A DNA stretch of 34,640 nt from Candidatus Ruania gallistercoris (GTDB lineage: Bacteria; Actinomycetota; Actinomycetes; Actinomycetales; Beutenbergiaceae): positions 1 to 34,640 of the forward strand of contig DXBY01000030.1 in the NCBI GenBank assembly GCA_019116305.1, written 5' to 3'. Made by a program: the position numbers and the translations under genes. Below, piece after piece: positions 15,508 through 22,885 of the stretch. The notes beneath the pieces are model-generated. The model did not search any database. It saw nothing but the letters and a program-made list of their open reading frames with translations, and was not told the DNA's origin. The number at the start of each line of letters is the position of its first letter. Within the stretch, counting starts at the first letter, position 1.

Positions 15508-17595
15508 GTGATCGATCCGACCGACAGCCCGATCTACGTCCACGGCCATACACTCACCTGGCGCGGGGGAGGGGAGAGCGTCGTCGTCGAACCGTGGGGA
15601 CGGGACAGCGTCCGGGTGCGGGCCACAGTGATGGGCGACGTCGCCGATGCGGACTGGGCACTGCTGCCGCCGGACCCGGCCTCGCACACCGACGTCCATG
15701 TGGAGCTGCGCGCAAGCGGCGCCTCGTTACGTAACGGCGCGATCCGGGTGGAGCTTGAGACCTCCAGCTGGTTTCACGAACCGGTCGGGTACGAGGTGTT
15801 CCAATGCGCGCTGGCCTTCTACGACGCCGAGGACCGGCTACTGTTCCGGGAACTGGGCCGCGGCGGCTCGCTCGACCTGCGGGCGCGGACCTTTCGGCCC
15901 CTGCCCGGCGGCGACGCGCACGCGCTCACTGCCGCTTTCGAGGCGGACCCGGCTGAGCACCTCGCCGGGATGGGGCAGTACCAGCAACACCTGCTAGACC
16001 TGAAGGGCGCCACGTTCGAACTGGCGCACCGCAACTCCCAGGCCAGTGTGCCGTTCGTAGTCTCCAGCGCCGGGTACGGGTTCCTCTGGCACAACCCGGC
16101 CATCGGGCGGGCGACCTTCGCCCGCAACCGCACGGAGTGGCACGCCGAGTCCACTGACCAGCTCGACTACTGGGTGACTGCCGGGCCCACGCCCGCGCGG
16201 ATCGCGGGCAACTACGCCCACGCCACCGGGCATGCGCCGATGATGCCCGAGCGCGGGCTCGGGTTCTGGCAGTGCAAGCTGCGTTACTCCAGCGCCGACC
16301 AGCTGCTCGAGGTGGCTCGTGAACATCACCGTCGGGGGCTTCCACTAGACGTGATCGTGGCGGACTTCTTCCACTGGCCGCAGATGGGGGACTACCGGTT
16401 CGAGGAGGAGTTCTGGCCGGACCCGGCAGCCCTGGTGGCCGAGCTACGCGACCTCGGCGTGGAGCTGATGGTCTCTGTCTGGCCTCAAGTCTCGATGGTC
16501 TCGGAGAACATCAGGTATCTGCGCGCGAACAACCTGCTGGTGCGCGCCGAGCGCGGACTCGACATCCAGATGTCGTTCGAGGGGCCGAGCGTGTTCCTCG
16601 ACATGCTCAACCCGCGGGCGCGGCAGTGGTTGGCGGAACAGCTGCAGGAGAACTACGGCGGCTACGGGATTCGCACCTTCTGGCTCGACGAGGCCGAACC
16701 GGAGTTCGGTGTCTACGACTACGACGCCTACCGGACACATCTGGGCCCGTACCAACGGGTGGGCAACCTCTATCCCCAGGCCTACGCCCGCGCCGTCTTC
16801 GACGGGCAACTCGGAGCAGGTGAGACCGAGATCGTCAACCTGGTCCGCTGCGCATGGGCGGGTAGTCAGCGCTACGGTGCGCTGGCCTGGTCCGGTGATA
16901 TCTCCTCGACGTTCGGGGACCTGGCCCGGCAGATCACTGCCGGAATCCACATGGGCGTTGCCGGCATCCCGTGGTTCACCACCGACATCGGCGGCTTCCA
17001 CCTCGGGGACGTTACCGACCCCGGCTTCCATGAGCTCCTCATTCGCTGGTTCCAGTTCGGCACGTTCTGTCCGGTGATGCGACTGCACGGCGACCGGCTC
17101 CCGTACGAACAGGTGACCGCCGCCGACGGCACCCGGCGCCTGCGCTCGGGCGCGCCGAACGAGCTGTGGAGCTTCGGCGAGGAGGTCTACCTCATCCTGG
17201 AGCGCTACGTGCACCTGCGGGAGGCCCTGCGGCCCTACCTGCGCGAGGTCATGCGCGCCGCGCACACCGACGGGCAGCCGGTGATGCGCGGGCTGTTCCA
17301 CGAGTTCGGCGACGATCCGCACGCCTGGCAGGTCGACGATCAGTACCTGCTCGGCCCGGACCTCCTCGTGGCCCCGGTGGTGACCGCCGGGGCGCGGGAA
17401 CGGGAGGTGTACCTGCCTCGCGGTGCCGACTGGACCGATGCCGCCACCGGTGAGGTGCACCCGGGCGGCACGACGGTCCGGACGCCTGCCCCGCTGGAGG
17501 TGGTGCCCGTGTTCCTGCGCGCGGACGCACTCTCGCACCTCATCGGGTGGACCGCCGGTCGGCGCGCAGATCCGGGAGGACTCGCCCCGGGCTGA
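15508..17595 (+). CDS. GH31-family glycoside hydrolase (alpha-xylosidase/alpha-glucosidase type)
   Basis: Predicted cytoplasmic retaining alpha-glycosidase of 695 residues. The N-terminal beta-sandwich covers about residues 1-230. The barrel carries VIVADFFHWPQMGDYRF, the nucleophile region FWLDEAEPEF with Asp394, and the acid/base region AWSGDISSTF with Asp464, then IGGFHLG and FCPVMRLHGDR. A C-terminal sandwich follows. Alpha-xylosidase is a reasonable guess from the operon context, but alpha-glucosidase, alpha-galactosidase and others occur in GH31, so the substrate is open. The GTG start at 15508 has AAGGAGA 5 nt upstream. It is the last gene of the operon; a 9-bp-stem hairpin follows. 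Confidence 0.92.
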   Translation: MIDPTDSPIYVHGHTLTWRGGGESVVVEPWGRDSVRVRATVMGDVADADWALLPPDPASHTDVHVELRASGASLRNGAIRVELETSSWFHEPVGYEVFQCALAFYDAEDRLLFRELGRGGSLDLRARTFRPLPGGDAHALTAAFEADPAEHLAGMGQYQQHLLDLKGATFELAHRNSQASVPFVVSSAGYGFLWHNPAIGRATFARNRTEWHAESTDQLDYWVTAGPTPARIAGNYAHATGHAPMMPERGLGFWQCKLRYSSADQLLEVAREHHRRGLPLDVIVADFFHWPQMGDYRFEEEFWPDPAALVAELRDLGVELMVSVWPQVSMVSENIRYLRANNLLVRAERGLDIQMSFEGPSVFLDMLNPRARQWLAEQLQENYGGYGIRTFWLDEAEPEFGVYDYDAYRTHLGPYQRVGNLYPQAYARAVFDGQLGAGETEIVNLVRCAWAGSQRYGALAWSGDISSTFGDLARQITAGIHMGVAGIPWFTTDIGGFHLGDVTDPGFHELLIRWFQFGTFCPVMRLHGDRLPYEQVTAADGTRRLRSGAPNELWSFGEEVYLILERYVHLREALRPYLREVMRAAHTDGQPVMRGLFHEFGDDPHAWQVDDQYLLGPDLLVAPVVTAGAREREVYLPRGADWTDAATGEVHPGGTTVRTPAPLEVVPVFLRADALSHLIGWTAGRRADPGGLAPG

Positions 17596-17605
17596 TCGAG
17601 TAGCC

Positions 17606-17627
17606 GGCCGGTGCCGCCGCACCGGCC
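17606..17627 (+). terminator. Terminator of the transporter/GH operon
   Basis: GGCCGGTGC, loop CGCC, GCACCGGCC: perfect 9-bp stem beginning 10 nt after the GH31 stop. It separates the operon from the secreted-hydrolase unit, which has its own operator downstream. No T-run. Confidence 0.65.
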
Positions 17628-17656
17628 ACATCGCCGACTGCCACTGCGTGCCTAAG

Positions 17657-17668
17657 CGAACCGGTTCG
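17657..17668. promoter_or_regulatory. LacI-family operator O4 (secreted hydrolase)
   Basis: CGAACCGGTTCG, identical to O2 and O3, lies 155 bp before the start codon of the secreted hydrolase and 28 bp before a small upstream ORF. It places the secreted enzyme under the same regulator as the transporter operon. Confidence 0.75.
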
Positions 17669-17696
17669 ACGAAGAGAACGAACGGAGCGTTCAACC

Positions 17697-17819
17697 ATGA
17701 GAGCAGCAGCACGGGACCCACCCGCGCCCCAGGATCTCGACCCACGCCCGCGCCGACACCGGCGCCGACGAACGGCCCCCGCCGTTCCTCCTACGCACCA
17801 ACCATCGAGAACGGAGTAG
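17697..17819 (+). CDS. Possible 40-residue leader peptide (Pro/Arg-rich)
   Basis: A 40-codon ORF between operator O4 and the secreted hydrolase. It starts at an ATG with GGAG about 9 nt upstream and ends at a TAG 4 nt before the hydrolase ATG, so its stop overlaps the hydrolase ribosome-binding region (GGAGTAGG). The product is rich in proline and arginine (for example RPRRHRRRR) and resembles no family I know. It may be a translated leader that couples or tunes translation of the hydrolase, or just an untranslated leader that happens to be open. Confidence 0.35.
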   Translation: MRAAARDPPAPQDLDPRPRRHRRRRTAPAVPPTHQPSRTE

Positions 17820-17823
17820 GACG

Positions 17824-20583
17824 ATGACCCTCAGACCCCTAGCGGCGACGCACACCGGACGCCGCCTCACCCCCGCAGCGAGTGCCTCAGTGCTGGCGGC
17901 CCTGGCGATGACTGCCGCGGCCGTCGTAGTCCCGGCGACGACCGCCGGGGCAGAACCCGGGCCGGAAGCCACCCTGCTGGTCTCCGCCGACGAGCCATTT
18001 CGCGAGGTCACCCACCTGGCGACCGGTTCGCTCTACGGCATTGCCGACGAGGGAGTTCCCGCGGACGAGCTGATCGCGCCGATCGATCCGCACACCTTCG
18101 TGCAGATGCCGCCGCACGGCACCCAGCAACCCACTGGTGACGTGCTCGACGTCTGGCGCACCGCGGCCCGGCATGACGCCGGGATCGTGGTGCGGATCGT
18201 GGACTACTACCCGGGATGGCCGTACCAGTTCTCCTGGGAGAACACCGAGGACCGCAAGGCATGGGAGGACGTCATCCGGGACGTCGTCGCCGACGTCGAG
18301 GCATCCGGGGCGACGAACATCGTCGCCTGGGCGCCCTGGAACGAGTCTGACCAGACCTGGCTCGAGGAGAACGGCACGTTCGAGGAGCTGTGGGAGTTCA
18401 GCTACAACCTGCTGCGCGAACTGCTCGGCCCGGACGCAGTGATTCAGGGGCCGAGCTTCTCGGACAACATCACCGACATGCGCCAGTTCCTGGAGTTCGC
18501 CAAGGCGACGGACACGGTGCCGGACGTGCTCGAGTGGCACGAGCTCATCCGCGACGACAAGATCCAGGGCGACGTGCAGCAGGTGCGCGCGATCCTCGAC
18601 GATCTCGGCCTGGGTGACCTGCCCATCGACATCGCCGAGTACGGCCATCCGCAGGAGGTCGGTATCCCGGGTGCGCTGGTCGGCTACATCGCCAAGTTCG
18701 AGCGCTTCGGGATCGACCGCGCTGAACTGGCGTTCTGGAACCAGTCGGGCACGCTTGGCGATCTGCTGGTCGAGCGCGGCGGTGCACCGAACGGCGCGTA
18801 CTGGCTCTACACCTGGTACGCCGACATGACCGGTCAGATGGTGACCACCACCCCGCCCTCGAACGAGAGCCCGCTGGACGGGGCGGCGTCGGTCAACGAC
18901 GCGCGCGACGAAGTCCAGGTCATCACCGGCGGGAACAGCGGCCAGACCACGGTGCGGGTGGAGGGCCTCGAGGCCCTGGACCTCGGCGACGAGGTGAGCG
19001 TGGAGGTGCAGGTGTCCCCGTCGTACGGGCGCACCACGCCGACCGAGGCACCCATCTCCATCTCGACCACCACCTATGAGGTGGGCGAGGACGGCACGAT
19101 CGATGTCCCGATCGTGATGAACCCTGCCTACGGCTATCGCGTGCTGGTCACCGAGGACAGCGAGGCGGAGAGCCTGGCTGGCACCTACACGGTGGACAAC
19201 GCCAACAGCGGTCTCGCCCTGGACGTGTCCGACGGCACTGTCGTGCAGTCGGACGCCGCGGCCACGGACGTCTCGACCTGGGAACTGGTCGACGCGGGTT
19301 CCGGGCTGTATCGGATCGTCGAGACCGGCAGCGGCCTGTTCCTCGGTGTGGGCGGCGACGCCGATCAGAACGGTGCGCCGGCCGTTGTCCGCGCCGATGA
19401 CGGGGCCGAGGACCTGCTCTGGCAGCTGGTGCCGGACGGGCACGGGAACGTGCGCCTGGCGAACTACGGAACCGGGATGACGCTTGCCGTGGACGAGATG
19501 AGCACCGAGAGCGGTGCGGCCATCATCCAGTGGACGGACGGTTCGCCGACGTCCAACTGCACGGCGGACGGCGAGCGCCAGCCGGGCCGGATCGGCACCG
19601 CGCTGGACTTCTGCCACAGTGAGTCCCACGTGAGCGTCCCGGACGGCACGCTGAGCGCACTGGATGGCGACTGGTCGATCTCGACCTGGGTCAAGCCGGC
19701 GGCGCTGTCTACCTGGTCGCGCGTGTTCGACCTTGGGGCAGGCTCGGGTAGCAGCATGTTCCTGACCGTGAACGCGGGCAGCGGCCCTCGGTTCGCCATC
19801 ACCACGGGCGGCGCCGGAGGCGAGCAGCAACTCTCCTACGACGGGCAGAACCTGTCCCTGGACGAGTGGTCGCATGTGACCGTCACGGTCTCGGGTACCA
19901 CGGGCACGCTCTACATCGACGGCGAGCCGGTGGCCACGAACGACCAGATCACGACCTCGCCGGCGGATCTGGGCGACACGACGGGCCGTAACTACCTGGG
20001 CAAGTCCCAGTACGGCTCGGACCCGGCCTTCGATGGTGCGTTGGACGATTTCGCGATCTACTCCCGCGCGCTGAGCAGTGCGGAGGTCACCGCACTCGCC
20101 AGTGGCCAAGCTGCGGCCGGCGATGTCCTCAACTACGCGTTCGACGAGGCCGAGGGCGCCGCGGTGACGGACGCCTCGGGCAACGGCCGCGACGGGACGA
20201 TCGTCGTGGGCAGCGGGGTCGGCGGCGACACGACTGCGACCGACGAGGAGACGGCGGACCGGTTCTGGACGCTGCAGCCGGTGGAGTCCGGACCGGATGC
20301 GTGGGCGCCGGGCACGGTATACACCGAGGGCGACCGGGTGAGCTTCGACGGCTCCGAGTGGGAGGCGACGTGGTGGACCCAGGGTCAAGAACCCGGAGCC
20401 CCCTACGGTCCGTGGCAGGAGATCGTGGTCGATGATTCGGGGCGCGATGTGTGGACGCCGTCACGCATCTTCGACGACGGTGATGTGGTGGTGCACGAGG
20501 GCACCGAGTACGAGGCCCAGTGGTGGACCCGGAACCAGGAACCGGGCGACCAGTACGGCCCCTGGCAGGTGATCGACGGCTGA
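17824..20583 (+). CDS. Secreted multimodular clan GH-A (GH39-like) glycoside hydrolase
   Basis: Predicted extracellular enzyme of 919 residues. The Sec-type signal peptide ends near AGA/EP (about residue 41). The catalytic barrel (about 45-345) has WAPWNESD with putative acid/base Glu174 and DIAEYG with putative nucleophile Glu272, the clan GH-A pattern; GH39 is the nearest family I can name. Next come a beta-sandwich (about 350-445), a ricin-type trefoil module (about 453-575, AGTYTVDNANSGLALDVS), a LamG-type domain (about 588-762, ending LDDFAIYSRALSSAEVTAL), and two CBM5/12-like repeats (about 822-868 and 870-919, each with a WW..QEPG..YGPWQ core). Operator O4 upstream ties it to the transporter operon. 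It probably attacks the insoluble polymer; bond specificity is unknown. A strong terminator follows. Confidence 0.85.
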   Translation: MTLRPLAATHTGRRLTPAASASVLAALAMTAAAVVVPATTAGAEPGPEATLLVSADEPFREVTHLATGSLYGIADEGVPADELIAPIDPHTFVQMPPHGTQQPTGDVLDVWRTAARHDAGIVVRIVDYYPGWPYQFSWENTEDRKAWEDVIRDVVADVEASGATNIVAWAPWNESDQTWLEENGTFEELWEFSYNLLRELLGPDAVIQGPSFSDNITDMRQFLEFAKATDTVPDVLEWHELIRDDKIQGDVQQVRAILDDLGLGDLPIDIAEYGHPQEVGIPGALVGYIAKFERFGIDRAELAFWNQSGTLGDLLVERGGAPNGAYWLYTWYADMTGQMVTTTPPSNESPLDGAASVNDARDEVQVITGGNSGQTTVRVEGLEALDLGDEVSVEVQVSPSYGRTTPTEAPISISTTTYEVGEDGTIDVPIVMNPAYGYRVLVTEDSEAESLAGTYTVDNANSGLALDVSDGTVVQSDAAATDVSTWELVDAGSGLYRIVETGSGLFLGVGGDADQNGAPAVVRADDGAEDLLWQLVPDGHGNVRLANYGTGMTLAVDEMSTESGAAIIQWTDGSPTSNCTADGERQPGRIGTALDFCHSESHVSVPDGTLSALDGDWSISTWVKPAALSTWSRVFDLGAGSGSSMFLTVNAGSGPRFAITTGGAGGEQQLSYDGQNLSLDEWSHVTVTVSGTTGTLYIDGEPVATNDQITTSPADLGDTTGRNYLGKSQYGSDPAFDGALDDFAIYSRALSSAEVTALASGQAAAGDVLNYAFDEAEGAAVTDASGNGRDGTIVVGSGVGGDTTATDEETADRFWTLQPVESGPDAWAPGTVYTEGDRVSFDGSEWEATWWTQGQEPGAPYGPWQEIVVDDSGRDVWTPSRIFDDGDVVVHEGTEYEAQWWTRNQEPGDQYGPWQVIDG

Positions 20584-20590
20584 ACTGCGG

Positions 20591-20623
20591 CAGCGTCGGT
20601 GGCCCGAAGGGTCACCGACGCTG
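20591..20623. terminator. Terminator after the secreted hydrolase gene
   Basis: CAGCGTCGGTG (20591-20601) pairs with CACCGACGCTG (20613-20623), continued inward by a G-T pair and CCC/GGG around a GAA loop, giving about 15 bp. It lies between the hydrolase stop and the convergent acyltransferase gene and can serve both. Confidence 0.75.
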
Positions 20624-20645
20624 CTCTCACCCGCTGATGTGGGCC

Positions 20646-21863
20646 TCAGCGGCGCATCGGGCCGGTCTCGAACCGGTGGTAGACCCGCACCAGCACGGTC
20701 AGCACCCCGGCCGCGGCGGCACACCACAGCGGCCACTGCGCCAGCCATCCCGGGGTCCAGGCGGCCGGGATCTCCAGCCCGAGGCCGAGCAGCGCGACGC
20801 CCACCACGGTGAACATCGCGGTCAGGTGCCACAGGTACAGGGTCATCGACCGCGCGCTGACCCAGGCCACCGCACGGGCCGCGGGGCCGGCCGCCAGCCG
20901 GGTCAGCGGGGCGCGCAGCGCGAGCACCAGGCTGGTCAGCAGCACACCGTGCGCGAGCGCGGCCAGGGTCGGCGGGCCGAGGTTGGAGATCGCATCGCCC
21001 GGCATGCCGATCATGCTGATCGGGTAGGGCCCTGCGGCGACCAAGCCGATCAGGATCACCAGGGCGACGGCGGAGCTCACCCACCAGGTCCACGCACCCA
21101 GCCGCGGCTCGCCCAGGCGGGCGTAGGCCAGCCCGATCGTGTACGGCACCGCCCACACGGCGAGCAGGTTGAGCCACGCGAGCTCCGGCGCCACCTCGGT
21201 GAACCGGAGCAGATCCACCGCCACCGGGAGAGCCGCGAGTGCGGCTGGGGCGCGCCAGCCGACCCGATCGACCAAGCCGCGCAGCAGGGGAGTGAGCACC
21301 ATCAGCGCCAGGTACACCCCGAGGAACCACAACGGCTGGGGAACGATTCTGATCACCCGTTCCACCGCCGTCGCCGGTACGCCGAGCAGCGGGAGCAGCA
21401 CTGCGGCCGCCACCCAGGTGCCGGCCAGCGCCAGCACCGGCAGCAACAACCGCGGGAGTCGGCGGCGCACTGTGTCGGTCAGCGGCCGGGAGCGTTCCAG
21501 CCCCGCAGCCGCACCGGCAGCGAAGAACAGGAGCGGGAGCACCTGCAGCAGCCAGGTGACCAGCCAACCGGGCCCCGTGCTCAGGCTGTTCCCGATGCTC
21601 AGGGTGCTGCCGTCCCAGGCGACCTGCGGCATCAGCCAGTGCACCGTGATCACGGACACAGTGGCCGCGGCGCGGACCAGGTCGATGAACGGGTCCCGGG
21701 TGCGGCGGGGTGATGGCGGGGTATCGAGTGTGGGTATCGGTGTGGTCGGTGCCACCCGTGGGGCCGGGCCTGCCGGCGGGGTCGCTGCTCCCGGAGGGCT
21801 CTGGAGTGTCGGCGTCCTGGAGCCGTGCCGAGGGGGTGATGGGGGAGCGAGGGTGCTGGCCAC
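20646..21863 (-). CDS. Membrane acyltransferase (acyltransferase 3 family)
   Basis: Integral membrane protein of 405 residues with about ten hydrophobic segments after a proline-rich cytoplasmic N-terminus of about 55 residues. DPFIDLVRAAATVSVITVHW at the first membrane helix carries the histidine expected for the acyl-transfer site of OafA/NodX-type enzymes, and PLWFLGVYLALMVLTPLL and SMTLYLWHLTAMF are family-typical. Such enzymes O-acylate surface glycans or other envelope molecules; the substrate is unknown. GTG start with AGGA about 7 nt upstream. Convergent with the secreted hydrolase gene; upstream lies an 81-bp intergenic repeat copy. Confidence 0.85.
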   Translation of the reverse strand: MASTLAPPSPPRHGSRTPTLQSPPGAATPPAGPAPRVAPTTPIPTLDTPPSPRRTRDPFIDLVRAAATVSVITVHWLMPQVAWDGSTLSIGNSLSTGPGWLVTWLLQVLPLLFFAAGAAAGLERSRPLTDTVRRRLPRLLLPVLALAGTWVAAAVLLPLLGVPATAVERVIRIVPQPLWFLGVYLALMVLTPLLRGLVDRVGWRAPAALAALPVAVDLLRFTEVAPELAWLNLLAVWAVPYTIGLAYARLGEPRLGAWTWWVSSAVALVILIGLVAAGPYPISMIGMPGDAISNLGPPTLAALAHGVLLTSLVLALRAPLTRLAAGPAARAVAWVSARSMTLYLWHLTAMFTVVGVALLGLGLEIPAAWTPGWLAQWPLWCAAAAGVLTVLVRVYHRFETGPMRR

Positions 21864-22005
21864 GATGGTCCTGCCGGTCGGGAGTCAAGGTCCCTTCCAG
21901 TCTTCGAACCGCGCGTCCGCGGCACTATGCGGCCGGCCACCGAGGCAGCAGAGGCTCACCCGACCATCGCGCGGGGGACAGCCCTATCGGTGTGCCCTAC
22001 CGCTG

Positions 22006-22086
22006 CCGGGTCGCTCGTTACCGGGCTCGCTGACTCGTTACCCGCGAGCACGACCCACCGCGCCAGGTAACGACTGCATCGATTCA
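22006..22086 (-). repeat. 81-bp intergenic repeat, copy A
   Basis: Matches copy B (33613-33693, opposite strand) without gaps at 65 of 81 positions by manual alignment, including the shared 18-mer GTTACCCGCGAGCACGAC (22037-22054). Inverted arms TCGTTACC (22015-22022) and GGTAACGA (22066-22073) enclose the core. Copy A lies 38 nt past the response-regulator stop codon. The rest of the 21864-22124 gap shows no gene that I can recognise. Confidence 0.75.
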
Positions 22087-22124
22087 CGCGAGGTGCGGTG
22101 GGGTGGGCTGGGACCGGGCTGGGG

Positions 22125-22787
22125 TCAGGTCTGCTGGAGGTATCGCACCACGGCGAGCACGCGGCGGTGCGCAGCGTCGTCGGTGGGCAGGTCGAGCTTG
22201 GCGAAGATCGAGGAGATGTTCTTCTCCACCGCCCCGGCGGACAGGTACAGCGACTTCGCGATCGCGGAGTTCGTGCGGCCCAGCGCCATCAGCTCCAGCA
22301 CCTCCCGCTCGCGCGCGGTGAGCCGGTCCAGGGCGGCCCGTTCGGGGCTGGAGCGCAGCAGCTGGCTGACCACCTCCGGATCCAGCACGGTCTGCCCGGC
22401 GGCGATCCGTTCCAGGGCGTCCACGAACTCGCTGACATCGGCGACCCGGTCCTTGAGCAGGTACCCGATCGCCCGCGCGTCCCCGCGCAGCAGCTCGGTG
22501 GCGAACCGGGTCTCCACGTACTGGGAGAACAGCAGCACCCCGTGCTCGGGATGCCGGGCGCGCAGCTCCAGGGCGGTGCGCAGGCCCTCGTCGGTGAACG
22601 TCGGCGGCATCCGGATGTCGATCACCGCCACATCGCACGGTGTGCCCTCAGCCGCCTGCTCACCGGCTACGGCGAGCAGTTCGGTGCCGTTGTCCACGGC
22701 AGCAACCACCTCGTGCCCCCGGCGGTGCAGCAGGGCGATCAGGCCGTCGCGCAGGATGGCCGAGTCCTCGGCGATCGCGATCCGCAT
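22125..22787 (-). CDS. NarL/LuxR-type response regulator
   Basis: Two-domain regulator of 220 residues. The receiver domain starts MRIAIAEDSAILRDG, with the acidic pocket around Glu7-Asp8, phosphoacceptor Asp57 in VIDIRMPP, and the conserved lysine in YLLKDRV. The C-terminal LuxR-type helix-turn-helix contains LTAREREVLELMALGRTNSAIAKSLYLSAGAVEKNISSIFAKL. The start at ATG 22787 lies 7 nt after a -10-like TACCGT; a GTG/ATG 9 nt upstream is less likely. The adjacent sensor kinase gene is upstream on the same strand and is its probable partner. Target genes are unknown. Confidence 0.93.
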   Translation of the reverse strand: MRIAIAEDSAILRDGLIALLHRRGHEVVAAVDNGTELLAVAGEQAAEGTPCDVAVIDIRMPPTFTDEGLRTALELRARHPEHGVLLFSQYVETRFATELLRGDARAIGYLLKDRVADVSEFVDALERIAAGQTVLDPEVVSQLLRSSPERAALDRLTAREREVLELMALGRTNSAIAKSLYLSAGAVEKNISSIFAKLDLPTDDAAHRRVLAVVRYLQQT

Positions 22788-22794
22788 ACGGGAC

Positions 22795-22800
22795 ACGGTA
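22795..22800 (-). promoter_or_regulatory. -10-like hexamer for the response-regulator gene
   Basis: On the minus strand TACCGT ends 7 nt before ATG 22787 with no Shine-Dalgarno sequence. This suggests a separate, leaderless transcript for the regulator. Confidence 0.45.
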
Positions 22801-22861
22801 GCGGGCCCAGCAGCCGCGGCTGACCGCGCTCAGTTCCCCGGCGCCCACCCAGGAGAACCAA

Positions 22862-22877
22862 CCCCACGAGGGTGGGG
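22862..22877 (-). terminator. Hairpin after the sensor-kinase gene
   Basis: CCCCAC, 4-nt loop, GTGGGG, 8 nt past the kinase stop codon on the minus strand and followed by the T-rich TTGGTT. It may uncouple the kinase transcript from the downstream regulator gene. Confidence 0.55.
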
Positions 22878-22885
22878 CCCCGCGG

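Noticed and set aside
17887-20388. Minus-strand open frame of 833 codons opposite the secreted hydrolase
   Set aside because: Shadow frame; the plus strand encodes a signal peptide and several recognisable modules.
20669-20680. Partial operator match CGAACCGGTGGT
   Set aside because: Only one half-site matches and it lies inside the acyltransferase coding region near its 3' end.
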